Source: Bacteroidales bacterium UBA4621
Lineage (GTDB): Bacteria; Bacteroidota; Bacteroidia; Bacteroidales; Paludibacteraceae
Reading direction: 5' to 3'
Assembly (NCBI GenBank): GCA_002387325.1
Contig: DGIN01000082.1
Coordinates: forward strand, 2,220-18,474
DNA length: 16,255 nucleotides
The position numbers and the translations under genes were made by a program. A model generated the notes under the pieces. The model had not been told where the DNA came from. It searched no databases and worked only from the letters and a program-made list of their open reading frames with translations. Every line of letters starts with the position of its first letter. Within the stretch, counting starts at the first letter, position 1. Below, piece by piece: positions 1-5,919 of the stretch.

Positions 1-2
1 AG

Positions 3-47
3 GTACGGAAAGTGCATAAACTGTATATTTTTGAGGAGTTCAAATAA
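3..47 (+). CDS. 3' end of an unidentified gene (partial)
   Basis: The frame beginning at position 3 is open to a TAA at 45-47 and encodes a short tail that ends in IFEEFK. Its composition, with mixed basic, aromatic and acidic residues, looks like a genuine protein C-terminus. The other frames give less protein-like peptides; frame 1 also stays open to a TAA at 61-63. Only 14 residues are visible, so no family can be named. If real, the gene ends 135 bp before the esterase gene. Confidence 0.35.
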   Translation, partial: VRKVHKLYIFEEFK

Positions 48-72
48 CACATACAGACCATAAAGAAAAGAA

Positions 73-87
73 TGGCACTATCTTTGT
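73..87 (+). promoter_or_regulatory. Candidate promoter of the esterase gene (sigma-54-like or housekeeping -7 box)
   Basis: Two readings overlap here. TATCTTTG at 79-86 matches the Bacteroides housekeeping -7 box TAnnTTTG, but no TTTG lies about 20 bp upstream; the nearest is near 30-33, too far away. TGGCAC at 73-78 followed after 5 bp by TTGT at 84-87 resembles the sigma-54 -24/-12 element (TGGCAC-N5-TTGC), differing at the last base of the -12 core. Either reading puts the transcript start roughly 85-95 nt before the ATG at 183, leaving the tandem repeat in the leader. Neither reading is proven. Confidence 0.4.
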
Positions 88-105
88 GTTTATATTTACG
101 AGTTA

Positions 106-165
106 CCCAAAATCTATCACTTTATCCCAAAGTATAGCACTTTATTTCAAAATCTATCACTTTAT
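106..165 (+). repeat. Tandem repeat, three 20-bp units
   Basis: Three directly abutting 20-bp units lie at 106-125, 126-145 and 146-165. The first is cccaaaatctatcactttat. The second differs at three positions (agtatagcac in place of aatctatcac), and the third differs from the first only in its first two bases. The array ends 17 bp before the esterase ATG and therefore probably lies in its 5' leader. A 20-bp period is close to two helical turns, compatible with a protein bound to one face of the DNA, but slippage-generated filler is equally possible. Confidence 0.8.
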
Positions 166-182
166 ATAAAAAACAAACGGCT

Positions 183-1511
183 ATGAAACAGAGACTTGCA
201 ATCCTATCAGTCTTGGCGGTTATTGCCTTTTCGGGTATATACGCACAACCGATCGGCACACCGTCCGATAGCAAGCGTATCGACACACTGGCACACTGCC
301 TGCGTATGCGGAATGACAGTGCGGAAGTGTATATCTATCACGGTGTGCCTTATGCCTACGCCGAGCGTTTCCGTCAGCCGGTATTGGCAGACGGCATAGA
401 GCCGGCGGACGACTATATACACAGCCATGTGGCGTGCTACCAGCGTGTGCAACCCGCCGACAGCACCAAGAAATACAGCGAGGCAAACATCGTATTGGCA
501 GCCGGAGCCGAGTCTCCGCTCACCGAGGACTGCCTTGTGCTGACTATCAACAGCCCCAATCCTTTGGATGCGGCACCGGAAGCCAACCTGCCGGTATTGG
601 TCTATATCCATGGTGGTAACTACTATGCCGGTGGCGGTGAACGCGTGCCGACCCAGTTGGCGGAGTTTGCACTGCTCGAACAGGTGGTAACGGTAACGGT
701 TACCTACCGTTTGGGTATCTTCGGCTATCTGTACCAACCCGATTCGTCATCGGTCAATCTCGGTCTTCAAGACCAGTTGACCGCCCTCAGATGGGTGCAT
801 AACAACATCGGTCGTTTTGGCGGCGATGCCGACAACATCACCCTTGCGGGGCAATCGGCAGGCGCACAGAGCGTGGTCTATTGCTTGGCAGACACGGCAC
901 GTGTACCGATTAACCGCGCAGTGGTATTCTCGGCACCTATGGGTCTGACCACATCGGAATGTTCAGGCAAGAGACGTACAAAGTGGGTGCGCAACTATCT
1001 CGGCACGCAAGACTCGTGGACGTGCAGTGCAGATACCTTGCTGGCAGCGCAGTTGCACTATATGTCCGCCCATTCCTCCGCATGGCATTCCCTACCCTTC
1101 TCGCCCACAGGGTTGCCACAGATGCCGTGCTACGGTGAGAAAGTAAACTGGCCGAAGCAAGTGGTGGTATGCGCCCAGAAAGACGATGGCAGTATGTTCG
1201 GACCGAAACCGTTGTGGCCGCTGGTAACGAGTTATGTATTCACCGCTCCCGCCAAACGCTACACGCGCTATCTGAAGAAACAGGGCGTGGAGGCACAGTA
1301 CCACCTCTACACATGGGAGCCGCGCGGGTCGGAACTGAAAGCGGCACACTGCGCCGAGTTGCCGCTGCTATTGGACGGCATCGAGGAATACTGGGTAGGT
1401 TCGTGGATAATGGGAGACGTAACTTTGGACGAGATACGTCCGCTACGCACCCGGTTTATGGATGATTTTGCCCGCTTCATGCGCACGGGCGAGTGGCAGA
1501 TGGAGATGTGA
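183..1511 (+). CDS. Secreted type-B carboxylesterase
   Basis: This 442-residue protein is a carboxylesterase of the type-B/cholinesterase-like alpha/beta-hydrolase family, expected to cleave esters outside the cytoplasm. An N-terminal signal peptide runs to about residue 21, with likely cleavage after IYA. Family marks in order are EDCLVLTI (115-122), the oxyanion-hole HGG (143-145), TYRLGIFGYL (174-183) and the nucleophile elbow GQSAG (223-227, Ser225). The catalytic His is most likely His389 in AAHCAELP. The triad acid, usually Glu in a DEG-like motif, appears to be Asp335 in DDG. The protein is shorter than the usual 500 or so residues, mainly because the acid-to-His segment is only about 54 residues. 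The start is supported by the signal peptide immediately following it. The natural substrate is unknown and no polysaccharide-utilisation genes are adjacent. Confidence 0.88.
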   Translation: MKQRLAILSVLAVIAFSGIYAQPIGTPSDSKRIDTLAHCLRMRNDSAEVYIYHGVPYAYAERFRQPVLADGIEPADDYIHSHVACYQRVQPADSTKKYSEANIVLAAGAESPLTEDCLVLTINSPNPLDAAPEANLPVLVYIHGGNYYAGGGERVPTQLAEFALLEQVVTVTVTYRLGIFGYLYQPDSSSVNLGLQDQLTALRWVHNNIGRFGGDADNITLAGQSAGAQSVVYCLADTARVPINRAVVFSAPMGLTTSECSGKRRTKWVRNYLGTQDSWTCSADTLLAAQLHYMSAHSSAWHSLPFSPTGLPQMPCYGEKVNWPKQVVVCAQKDDGSMFGPKPLWPLVTSYVFTAPAKRYTRYLKKQGVEAQYHLYTWEPRGSELKAAHCAELPLLLDGIEEYWVGSWIMGDVTLDEIRPLRTRFMDDFARFMRTGEWQMEM

Positions 1512-1517
1512 GGAGTG

Positions 1518-1531
1518 CCCTATTTGTAGGG
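1518..1531 (+). terminator. Small hairpin after the esterase gene
   Basis: CCCTA-TTTG-TAGGG forms a 5-bp stem with a 4-base loop, beginning 7 bp after the esterase stop codon. No T-tract follows, so it is at best a weak terminator or a 3'-end stabiliser. Confidence 0.25.
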
Positions 1532-1547
1532 AAAAGACGGGATGGGG

Positions 1548-1578
1548 TTGCATATATCGCATTTATTGTGTACCTTTG
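1548..1578 (+). promoter_or_regulatory. Bacteroides-type promoter of the DUF4491 gene
   Basis: TTG at 1548-1550, a 20-bp spacer and TACCTTTG at 1571-1578 match the housekeeping promoter of Bacteroidota (TTTG / TAnnTTTG). Counting from the usual position of the -7 box, transcription should start near 1582, about 3 nt before the ATG at 1585. The predicted mRNA therefore has essentially no leader. Confidence 0.75.
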
Positions 1579-1584
1579 TACGCT

Positions 1585-1869
1585 ATGAATTTTGAAGGAA
1601 TAATTTTAGGGTTGGCTGCGTTTGTGTGCATAGGTATGTTCCACCCCATTGTAATCAAAACAGAGTATTATTTCGGCACACGCTGCTGGTGGGCTTTTGC
1701 CTTTGCAGGGACAGGTGCTGCGACAGGGTCGCTGTTTGTGGAAACGACCTATCTATCGGCGGTGCTCGGTGTATTTGCCTTCTCGTGCTATTGGTCGATA
1801 CTCGAACTCTTTGAGCAAAAGAAGCGTGTTGAAAAAGGCTGGTTTCCACGTAACCCGAAACGGAAATAA
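1585..1869 (+). CDS. DUF4491 family small membrane protein
   Basis: This 94-residue inner-membrane protein belongs to the DUF4491 family, known from Bacteroidota and without an established function. Recognisable conserved features are FHPIVIKTEYYFGTR (19-33) near the N-terminus and LFEQKKRVEKGWFPRNPKRK (75-94) at the C-terminus. Three hydrophobic stretches, about 3-20, 34-52 and 56-74, suggest three membrane passes with a basic tail. The frame is open further upstream, but this ATG begins the family-typical MNF sequence and directly follows a good promoter, which excludes longer starts. It is monocistronic: the next gene is convergent. Confidence 0.9.
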   Translation: MNFEGIILGLAAFVCIGMFHPIVIKTEYYFGTRCWWAFAFAGTGAATGSLFVETTYLSAVLGVFAFSCYWSILELFEQKKRVEKGWFPRNPKRK

Positions 1870-2085
1870 ACGGCTCCATTAATTTTATTTTGGAGACACA
1901 TATGGTCAAAAATGGTTCAAACAGGCGTTATCGGGTGTTTTCGCATCCATAAATTACCATTAAAAAGCCATTAAAGAGACTTCGTTAATTATCGTTAATT
2001 ATTCCGAGCATATCCATATTTTTACAACATCACAACAAAAAGAGGATTTCCAATAAGTCTAAAAGAACAACGAAAAGCCAAACAA

Positions 2086-2133
2086 GTCTGACGACTTGAC
2101 CGCGGACGAGGGCGTCCGCGTCCCCGGTCAGAC
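2086..2133. repeat. REP-like palindrome, copy A
   Basis: The core is CGCGGACG (2101-2108), loop AGGG, CGTCCGCG (2113-2120): a perfect 8-bp GC-rich stem followed by TCCCCGGT. An outer arm pair, GTCTGAC (2086-2092) and GTCAGAC (2127-2133), encloses it. A related copy lies at 5314-5340 with the same GAGG loop core and TCCCCGGT tail. Within the stem an A-T pair here (2106 with 2115) is a G-C pair there, so pairing is kept. It resembles the dispersed extragenic palindromes of other bacteria. Its function is unknown. Confidence 0.7.
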
Positions 2134-2154
2134 GGTATATTTTACGAAAAAAGC

Positions 2155-2200
2155 ATCAAAAAAGAGGCTGTCTACACTTGTCAGACAGCCTCTTTTTGAT
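2155..2200. terminator. Strong bidirectional intrinsic terminator
   Basis: GAGGCTGTCT (2164-2173) and AGACAGCCTC (2183-2192) form a perfect 10-bp stem with a 9-base loop, flanked by an A-run on the left and a T-run on the right, so it can terminate from both directions. It lies 14 bp beyond the stop codon of the - strand lipid kinase gene and is most likely its terminator. It also insulates that gene from the convergent DUF4491 gene. Confidence 0.92.
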
Positions 2201-2214
2201 ATAGAAAAATGAAA

Positions 2215-3180
2215 TCAGACACGCATTTGCATAGCGTTGTGGAGGCAATGTACTTCGCAGGGTCCCATAATGTTTTCGAGAATACCGTCTGCTTCAAACA
2301 TCACGTGCTTACGGGTAATAACCTGTATATCCTGCCCCGTAAAAGAATGTATAAACGGGAGTTCGGTCAAACGTCCGTTGAACAGTTTGGGTATAGCTTT
2401 CATCACTTGTCTGAAAGTAGGTTTTCTGACAAAAATAGAATGGAATACCCCGTCGCTTGGGTCCGCGTCCGGGTTCTGTCGGATACCTCCTCCCGAATAA
2501 GGGCCGTTGCCTATATTCATAGTAAAAAGCAAATCATTGACGATGGTTTTTCCATCGACCACCAACTGCACTCTAAAAGGTTTCTGCGCGCATATAGCCG
2601 CCAGAAGAGCAAAGAAATAGTTGACGTGGTGGCTTCCGATATAGTATTTGAAAGTAGCCGCCCATGAGCAGCAGAGCGGGTCCACTCCGAAGCCTACTGA
2701 ATTGATGAAATAACGATGATGCTCAATGCCGTTCCTCCAATAGGTAAGGCAGCCGACATCAATGGGTCGACATTTCCCGTAGAAGAAACGGTCCAATGCC
2801 GTTTTGTAGTCTTTGTCCAGTCCCCAGAATCGTCCGAAATCGTTGCCTGTCCCCCGTGGCATCAAGCCGAAACAGACCTTGCGGCGTTGCTCATCGGAGA
2901 TATTGGCACGCATAATGCCATTGACAGTTTCGGAAAGCGTACCGTCTCCGCCCAAGACAAGGATTTCGTCGTAGCCTTTCTCCACCAGTTCACGACCTAA
3001 TTCGATAGCATGCCCCGCATATTTGGTTACACGGTACGTAAAAGGCTTATGACGCCGGCGCAGAAGTTTCCACAGGTAGATTCGTTGCGCACGAAAGGCT
3101 CGTTTGCCGGATTTCGGGTTAATAATTATTCCTAACACTAATTCAATGCGTATGCACAATACATAATGCACGATAATCAT
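2215..3180 (-). CDS. Diacylglycerol/lipid kinase family protein (YegS/DgkB type)
   Basis: This 321-residue cytoplasmic or membrane-associated enzyme has a DAGK catalytic domain and is expected to phosphorylate a lipid with ATP. Known members act on diacylglycerol or related lipids; the substrate here is not determined. Visible motifs are the N-terminal INPKSGK strand (20-26), the nucleotide-binding GGDGT (77-81), PRGTGNDFGR (108-117), the SDG segment (242-244) and EADG (296-299) near the C-terminus. The length is normal for the family. The ATG at 3180 lies about 16 nt after the predicted transcript start and is the first ATG, although it adds some 15 residues before the usual N-terminal strand. 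The gene has its own promoter and ends just before a strong terminator. Confidence 0.88.
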   Translation of the reverse strand: MIIVHYVLCIRIELVLGIIINPKSGKRAFRAQRIYLWKLLRRRHKPFTYRVTKYAGHAIELGRELVEKGYDEILVLGGDGTLSETVNGIMRANISDEQRRKVCFGLMPRGTGNDFGRFWGLDKDYKTALDRFFYGKCRPIDVGCLTYWRNGIEHHRYFINSVGFGVDPLCCSWAATFKYYIGSHHVNYFFALLAAICAQKPFRVQLVVDGKTIVNDLLFTMNIGNGPYSGGGIRQNPDADPSDGVFHSIFVRKPTFRQVMKAIPKLFNGRLTELPFIHSFTGQDIQVITRKHVMFEADGILENIMGPCEVHCLHNAMQMRV

Positions 3181-3199
3181 TTTCGTGCAAATGCGGTGG

Positions 3200-3231
3200 C
3201 AAAGTTACAAAAAAAACGGGAGACTGCCAAA
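3200..3231 (-). promoter_or_regulatory. Promoter of the lipid kinase gene
   Basis: On the - strand, TTTG at 3231-3228, a 20-bp spacer and TAACTTTG at 3207-3200 match the Bacteroidota housekeeping promoter exactly. Transcription should start near 3196, giving a leader of about 16 nt. The spacer includes a run of eight T on the - strand, which might also help end transcription from the upstream gene, though no convincing hairpin precedes it. Confidence 0.8.
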
Positions 3232-3237
3232 TAAAAA

Positions 3238-3801
3238 TCAGAAATCGTCGTCAGAAAGGGCAGTTTGCGCTTTGGCAGCAGCATTGGCGGCTTCCGAACA
3301 GGATTTTTGCAGCCGTTCCGTCATTTTAGGTATATATGCCGGTGCGATGTCATAGTCGCGTGCATTTCCCTCTGACAAGACCACACGCACTTTGACAATA
3401 CCGATACCCTGTTGCACTTTGGCAATAAAATCTTCCGGGAGTTGGTATCGTGTATAGGTGCGGTAACAGAAAAGCGTTGCTCCGTTCACCACATTGTTAC
3501 TTTTTTCCTGCTGCACCCTGTCGTCCGCCACACGGCGGAGGGTCATCTTGGTATCGTCTGCGAAGCGAATCAAGACACGTGAGGTGTTGTCATAGGTGTA
3601 GTAGTCGGTAGAAGCAGTGAGTTTGAGCACAAGATAGGATACGGTGTTTTCACCGATATTTTCTTGTGCAACAGCCATTTGCGGTTTGTATTGTGCGCCT
3701 TGGGGTTTAGCATCCGGAAAGACGACAAAAGTGCCGCGGTATTCCTCTGCCGCAAGCGTTACGGTTGCCAACAGAGCCAACAAAAAAACAGAACGTTTCA
3801 T
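3238..3801 (-). CDS. Secreted protein of unknown function
   Basis: I do not recognise this family. The 187-residue product begins with a clear signal peptide (residues 1 to about 17 or 18, MKRS followed by a Leu/Ala-rich core) and has no lipobox Cys, so it is probably periplasmic or exported. The body (about 20-160) looks like a beta-rich domain with alternating hydrophobic strands and no obvious catalytic motif; Cys112 and Cys168 are its only cysteines. The C-terminus is an Ala-rich helix ending in DDDF. The ATG at 3801 is chosen because the signal peptide starts there and the preceding HAD gene stops only 7 nt upstream; an ATG ten codons earlier would overlap that gene. The tight spacing suggests co-translation with the HAD phosphatase. 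Confidence 0.78.
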   Translation of the reverse strand: MKRSVFLLALLATVTLAAEEYRGTFVVFPDAKPQGAQYKPQMAVAQENIGENTVSYLVLKLTASTDYYTYDNTSRVLIRFADDTKMTLRRVADDRVQQEKSNNVVNGATLFCYRTYTRYQLPEDFIAKVQQGIGIVKVRVVLSEGNARDYDIAPAYIPKMTERLQKSCSEAANAAAKAQTALSDDDF

Positions 3802-3808
3802 ATTACTA

Positions 3809-4483
3809 TTATTTATCGTTAAAACCATCATTTTGAAGAAAAACCAACAGTTTTTCCATATCGGTGAATACTTGGTCTGCCCCCTCGTCACGCAGGAGTG
3901 AGTCGGGGAGCGGTCCCGTATTGACCGCAATGGTGTACAAGCCGGCAGCCTTTCCAGCACGGACACCGAGCGGAGCGTTTTCGATGACGCAACATTGGTC
4001 TTTAGGAAGACCGCTTCGTTCCCACGCTTTGAGGTACGGTTCCGGATTCGGTTTACCGACAGTAACATCAAAGGCGGTAATCATCTTTTCGCGCGAGAAT
4101 ATACCGGGGAAATTAGCCTCTATATTATCAAACAGGCTCTTTTGCCCGGAGCCGGTAACAATCCAAATCTGTGCTCCTTGCGCTTTAAGAAAGTCCAGAA
4201 CGGCTTTTACCCCCCTCATCGGTTCCGCTCCTCCGCGCTGTAGGAAAGCCTGCGATTTCTCGTGGTAGATAGACCAAATCTCCTCATCGGAAGCATTGCG
4301 GTGTTCGTATTTGAGAATGGCCTCGTGTATAACGTCCTGCCCGGTGCGCCCTTCGTTGATGTAGCAGTCTTGTGCCGTAAAAGGCAGTCCGTGCCGGGAC
4401 ATCACCTCTTCCCAGGCAGCAGCGTGGTTGGGCATACTATCGAAGAGGACACCGTCCATATCAAAAAAGAATCCTTGTTTCAT
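3809..4483 (-). CDS. HAD superfamily phosphatase/phosphomutase (beta-PGM-like)
   Basis: This 224-residue cytoplasmic protein is a subfamily IA haloacid dehalogenase-like hydrolase of the beta-phosphoglucomutase/phosphatase type. Motif I is DMDGVLFDS (8-16) with nucleophile Asp8 and acid/base Asp10. A helical cap follows (about 17-88). Motif II is IVTGSG (108-113, Thr110), motif III is the Lys of GKPNPEPY (Lys144), and motif IV is VIENAPLG (166-173), where Glu168-Asn169 replaces the more common ED/DD pair. The substrate is probably a sugar phosphate or another small phosphate ester but cannot be read from the sequence. It follows yggS after 91 bp and precedes a secreted-protein gene by 7 bp. 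Confidence 0.88.
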   Translation of the reverse strand: MKQGFFFDMDGVLFDSMPNHAAAWEEVMSRHGLPFTAQDCYINEGRTGQDVIHEAILKYEHRNASDEEIWSIYHEKSQAFLQRGGAEPMRGVKAVLDFLKAQGAQIWIVTGSGQKSLFDNIEANFPGIFSREKMITAFDVTVGKPNPEPYLKAWERSGLPKDQCCVIENAPLGVRAGKAAGLYTIAVNTGPLPDSLLRDEGADQVFTDMEKLLVFLQNDGFNDK

Positions 4484-4530
4484 TGAGTAGTAAGAATTGT
4501 ATTTTTAGAGGAAGTAGAAATTTTAGATAT

Positions 4531-4545
4531 TATAGAAATTCTATA
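4531..4545. repeat. Short AT-rich palindrome upstream of the HAD gene
   Basis: TATAGAA-A-TTCTATA is a perfect 7-bp inverted repeat with one central base, 48 bp before the HAD start codon on the - strand. Similar TATAG and TATATTCTATAA pieces lie around it. It could be an operator, but AT-rich spacers produce such palindromes by chance and no promoter was recognised here. Confidence 0.35.
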
Positions 4546-4574
4546 GGAACTATATATTCTATAATTTCCCGGAT

Positions 4575-5222
4575 TTATCCGTATTGTCTTTCTCCGAAGA
4601 TGGCACTGCCTATGCGCACCATCGTGCTGCCTGAGGCAATGGCTTGGAGATAATCTTCGCTCATGCCCATACTAAGGGTATTCCATTCCGGGTGGGTATG
4701 GTAGATAGCCGAAAGCGTATCAAAACAGCGTTGTATCTCCGCCGTGTCATCGGTGTTGGTAGCCATACCCATGATGCCCTCCACGTGTATGTAAGGCATT
4801 TGCGCAAGCACACCGCTATCCAACAGAGTTTGGAGTTCTCCGGGCAAGAAACCGCTCTTGGTCTCTTCACGGGCGACATGCACCTCCAGCAAAACATTCA
4901 CCACTCTATTGATACGTGCCGCCTCGCGTTGTATAGTCTCCAACAGGCGCAGACTATCCACGCTATGAATGAGAAAGACAAACGGTACGATTGCCCTCAC
5001 TTTGTTGGTTTGCAGGTGTCCGATCATATGCCAGCGAATGTCTTTGGGTAGGAGGTCGTGCTTTTTGAGAAGTTCCTGCACGTGGCTCTCCCCGAAGTCT
5101 CGTTCGCCCGCCCTGTACGCTTCGGCAATCATTTCTACGGGGTGGAATTTACTGACACACAGCAGCGTAACGCCCGCAGGAATGTGGGTGCGAATGGCAG
5201 CGATATTGTTAGCAACGGACAT
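4575..5222 (-). CDS. YggS/PROSC family pyridoxal phosphate homeostasis protein
   Basis: This 215-residue cytoplasmic protein has a single PLP-binding TIM-barrel domain like the N-terminal half of alanine racemase. The family binds PLP and buffers its free level; most members have no demonstrated enzymatic turnover. Conserved elements are LCVSKFHP (21-28) with PLP lysine Lys25, FGESHVQE (43-50), WHMIGHLQTNK (64-74), HSVDS (86-90), SMGMSED (184-190) and the phosphate-binding RIGSAIFGER (203-212). The length is slightly below the usual 220-235. It lies downstream of the DUF4494 gene with 117 bp between them and upstream of the HAD gene. Confidence 0.93.
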   Translation of the reverse strand: MSVANNIAAIRTHIPAGVTLLCVSKFHPVEMIAEAYRAGERDFGESHVQELLKKHDLLPKDIRWHMIGHLQTNKVRAIVPFVFLIHSVDSLRLLETIQREAARINRVVNVLLEVHVAREETKSGFLPGELQTLLDSGVLAQMPYIHVEGIMGMATNTDDTAEIQRCFDTLSAIYHTHPEWNTLSMGMSEDYLQAIASGSTMVRIGSAIFGERQYG

Positions 5223-5313
5223 TTATGTTCCTATGCCGCATAGCGGCAAGAAAAATGGAAGAAAACAAACCAAAAGTTATTCTATGATAATGCGGGAAGC
5301 ACTATCTCCACAC

Positions 5314-5340
5314 TGCGGGCGAGGTGCCCGCTTCCCCGGT
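5314..5340. repeat. REP-like palindrome, copy B
   Basis: GCGGGC (5315-5320), loop GAGGT, GCCCGC (5326-5331), then TTCCCCGGT. It aligns over 26-27 bases with copy A at 2086-2133, sharing the GCGG start, GAGG loop core, CCGC arm and TCCCCGGT tail. The stem change relative to copy A is compensatory. It overlaps the DUF4494 stop codon by one base and so forms the 3' untranslated region of that gene, where it could act as a 3'-end hairpin. Confidence 0.7.
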
Positions 5341-5765
5341 TAATGGATATCGTTTACAGCGCGGTAGACCTCAAGGATAGTTGAACGGGCGATGGAGACA
5401 ATCTCACAGTCGAGTGTTTCGAGGTACTTGCGGAGATTGCCGAGTGCCACATCAATCGTGGTTGCGTGTACGAGGATACTGACGGCTTTTCGTTTCTCTT
5501 TACCGTCATCTTCCACGGTAATCATCTCAACCCGCGCTTTGAACCAACGGTCTCCCTCGGGGTCTTCGACCATATCATAGAGTTGGACTTTTTTGCAACT
5601 CGGTGTCTCGCAATCGCCGAAAATCAGCGGTTTGATGTCCTCCATCAGGCGGTTCTCCACATCGGCACAATTGAGTCCCTCAACGAGATAGGTCTCTTTT
5701 ACATTCTTGGGATTATCCTCGCCGGTCTGGCGTTGATAGTTTACTTTAACTTCGTAAAAAAGCAT
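5340..5765 (-). CDS. DUF4494 domain protein
   Basis: This 141-residue protein belongs to DUF4494, a family found in Bacteroidota with no established role. It has no signal peptide and no membrane segment, so it is probably cytoplasmic. Recognisable features are the FYEVKVNYQR start (3-12), YLVEGLNCADVENRL (26-40), the central DRWFKARVEMITV (72-84) and LVHATTIDVAL (98-108). Two acidic or charged loops separate the strands. The fold appears to be small alpha/beta, with no catalytic motif visible. The neighbour downstream is yggS in the same direction; the REP-like hairpin begins at its stop codon. No promoter matching the consensus was found upstream. Confidence 0.87.
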   Translation of the reverse strand: MLFYEVKVNYQRQTGEDNPKNVKETYLVEGLNCADVENRLMEDIKPLIFGDCETPSCKKVQLYDMVEDPEGDRWFKARVEMITVEDDGKEKRKAVSILVHATTIDVALGNLRKYLETLDCEIVSIARSTILEVYRAVNDIH

Positions 5766-5797
5766 ATTTCAATTAAGAATTAATAATTAACAAATAA

Positions 5798-5877
5798 CAT
5801 ACGTAGTATGACATTCTTTTTTCCCTATTCTGAGTCTATCCACAGGGTAAGGTCAGGGAAAGAACAGGGAGAATGCC
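5798..5877. repeat. Inverted repeats between the PafA-like and DUF4494 genes
   Basis: CATAC-GTA-GTATG (5798-5810) is a perfect 13-bp palindrome. Next to it an imperfect long hairpin can form: GACATTCT (5810-5817) with AGAATGCC (5870-5877), and TTTCCCT (5820-5826) with AGGGAAA (5855-5861), around a 28-base loop. Read on the - strand, this lies 43 bp beyond the PafA-like gene and could end the long operon, but the loop is large and the stem interrupted. Confidence 0.35.
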
Positions 5878-5883
5878 ATATTC

Positions 5884-5916
5884 TATCCTATAACTATCCT
5901 ATAACCATCCTATAAC
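5884..5916. repeat. Tandem repeat, three 11-bp units
   Basis: Three abutting 11-bp units, tatcctataac at 5884-5894 and 5895-5905 and catcctataac at 5906-5916, differ only in the first base of the third. They begin 3 bp beyond the stop codon of the PafA-like gene, in its probable 3' untranslated region. No function is apparent; slippage could change the copy number. Confidence 0.8.
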
Positions 5917-5919
5917 AAA

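Larger units (their letters stand above)
1870..2214. other. Intergenic region between convergent genes
   Basis: No coding frame was seen in these 345 bp. The left half is AT-rich and holds two small direct repeats: an imperfect 11-bp pair (ccattaaaaag / ccattaaagag, 1957-1978) and a perfect 10-bp pair (cgttaattat, 1983-2002). The right half contains the REP-like palindrome (2086-2133) and the terminator (2155-2200), both listed separately. No promoter matching TTTG-N20-TAnnTTTG was found on either strand, so there is no support for a small RNA gene. Confidence 0.7.

Noticed and set aside
289..303. TGGCAC-N5-CTGC, a sigma-54-like match
   Set aside because: It lies inside the esterase coding sequence with no gene suitably downstream, so chance is the likely cause.
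2455..2480. Apparent third copy of the REP-like tail (GTCCGCGTCCGGG)
   Set aside because: It lies in the conserved coding part of the lipid kinase, lacks the hairpin partner arm, and is explained by codons.
2209..2667. + strand open frame opposite the 3' part of the lipid kinase gene
   Set aside because: It is a shadow of the kinase frame and begins next to the terminator with no promoter.
3207..3227. Eight-T run on the - strand as a terminator for the secreted-protein gene
   Set aside because: No stable hairpin precedes it, and the run is explained as spacer of the lipid kinase promoter.
3802..4071. N-terminal extension of the secreted-protein gene into the HAD gene
   Set aside because: It overlaps the HAD coding region and would bury the signal peptide inside the protein.
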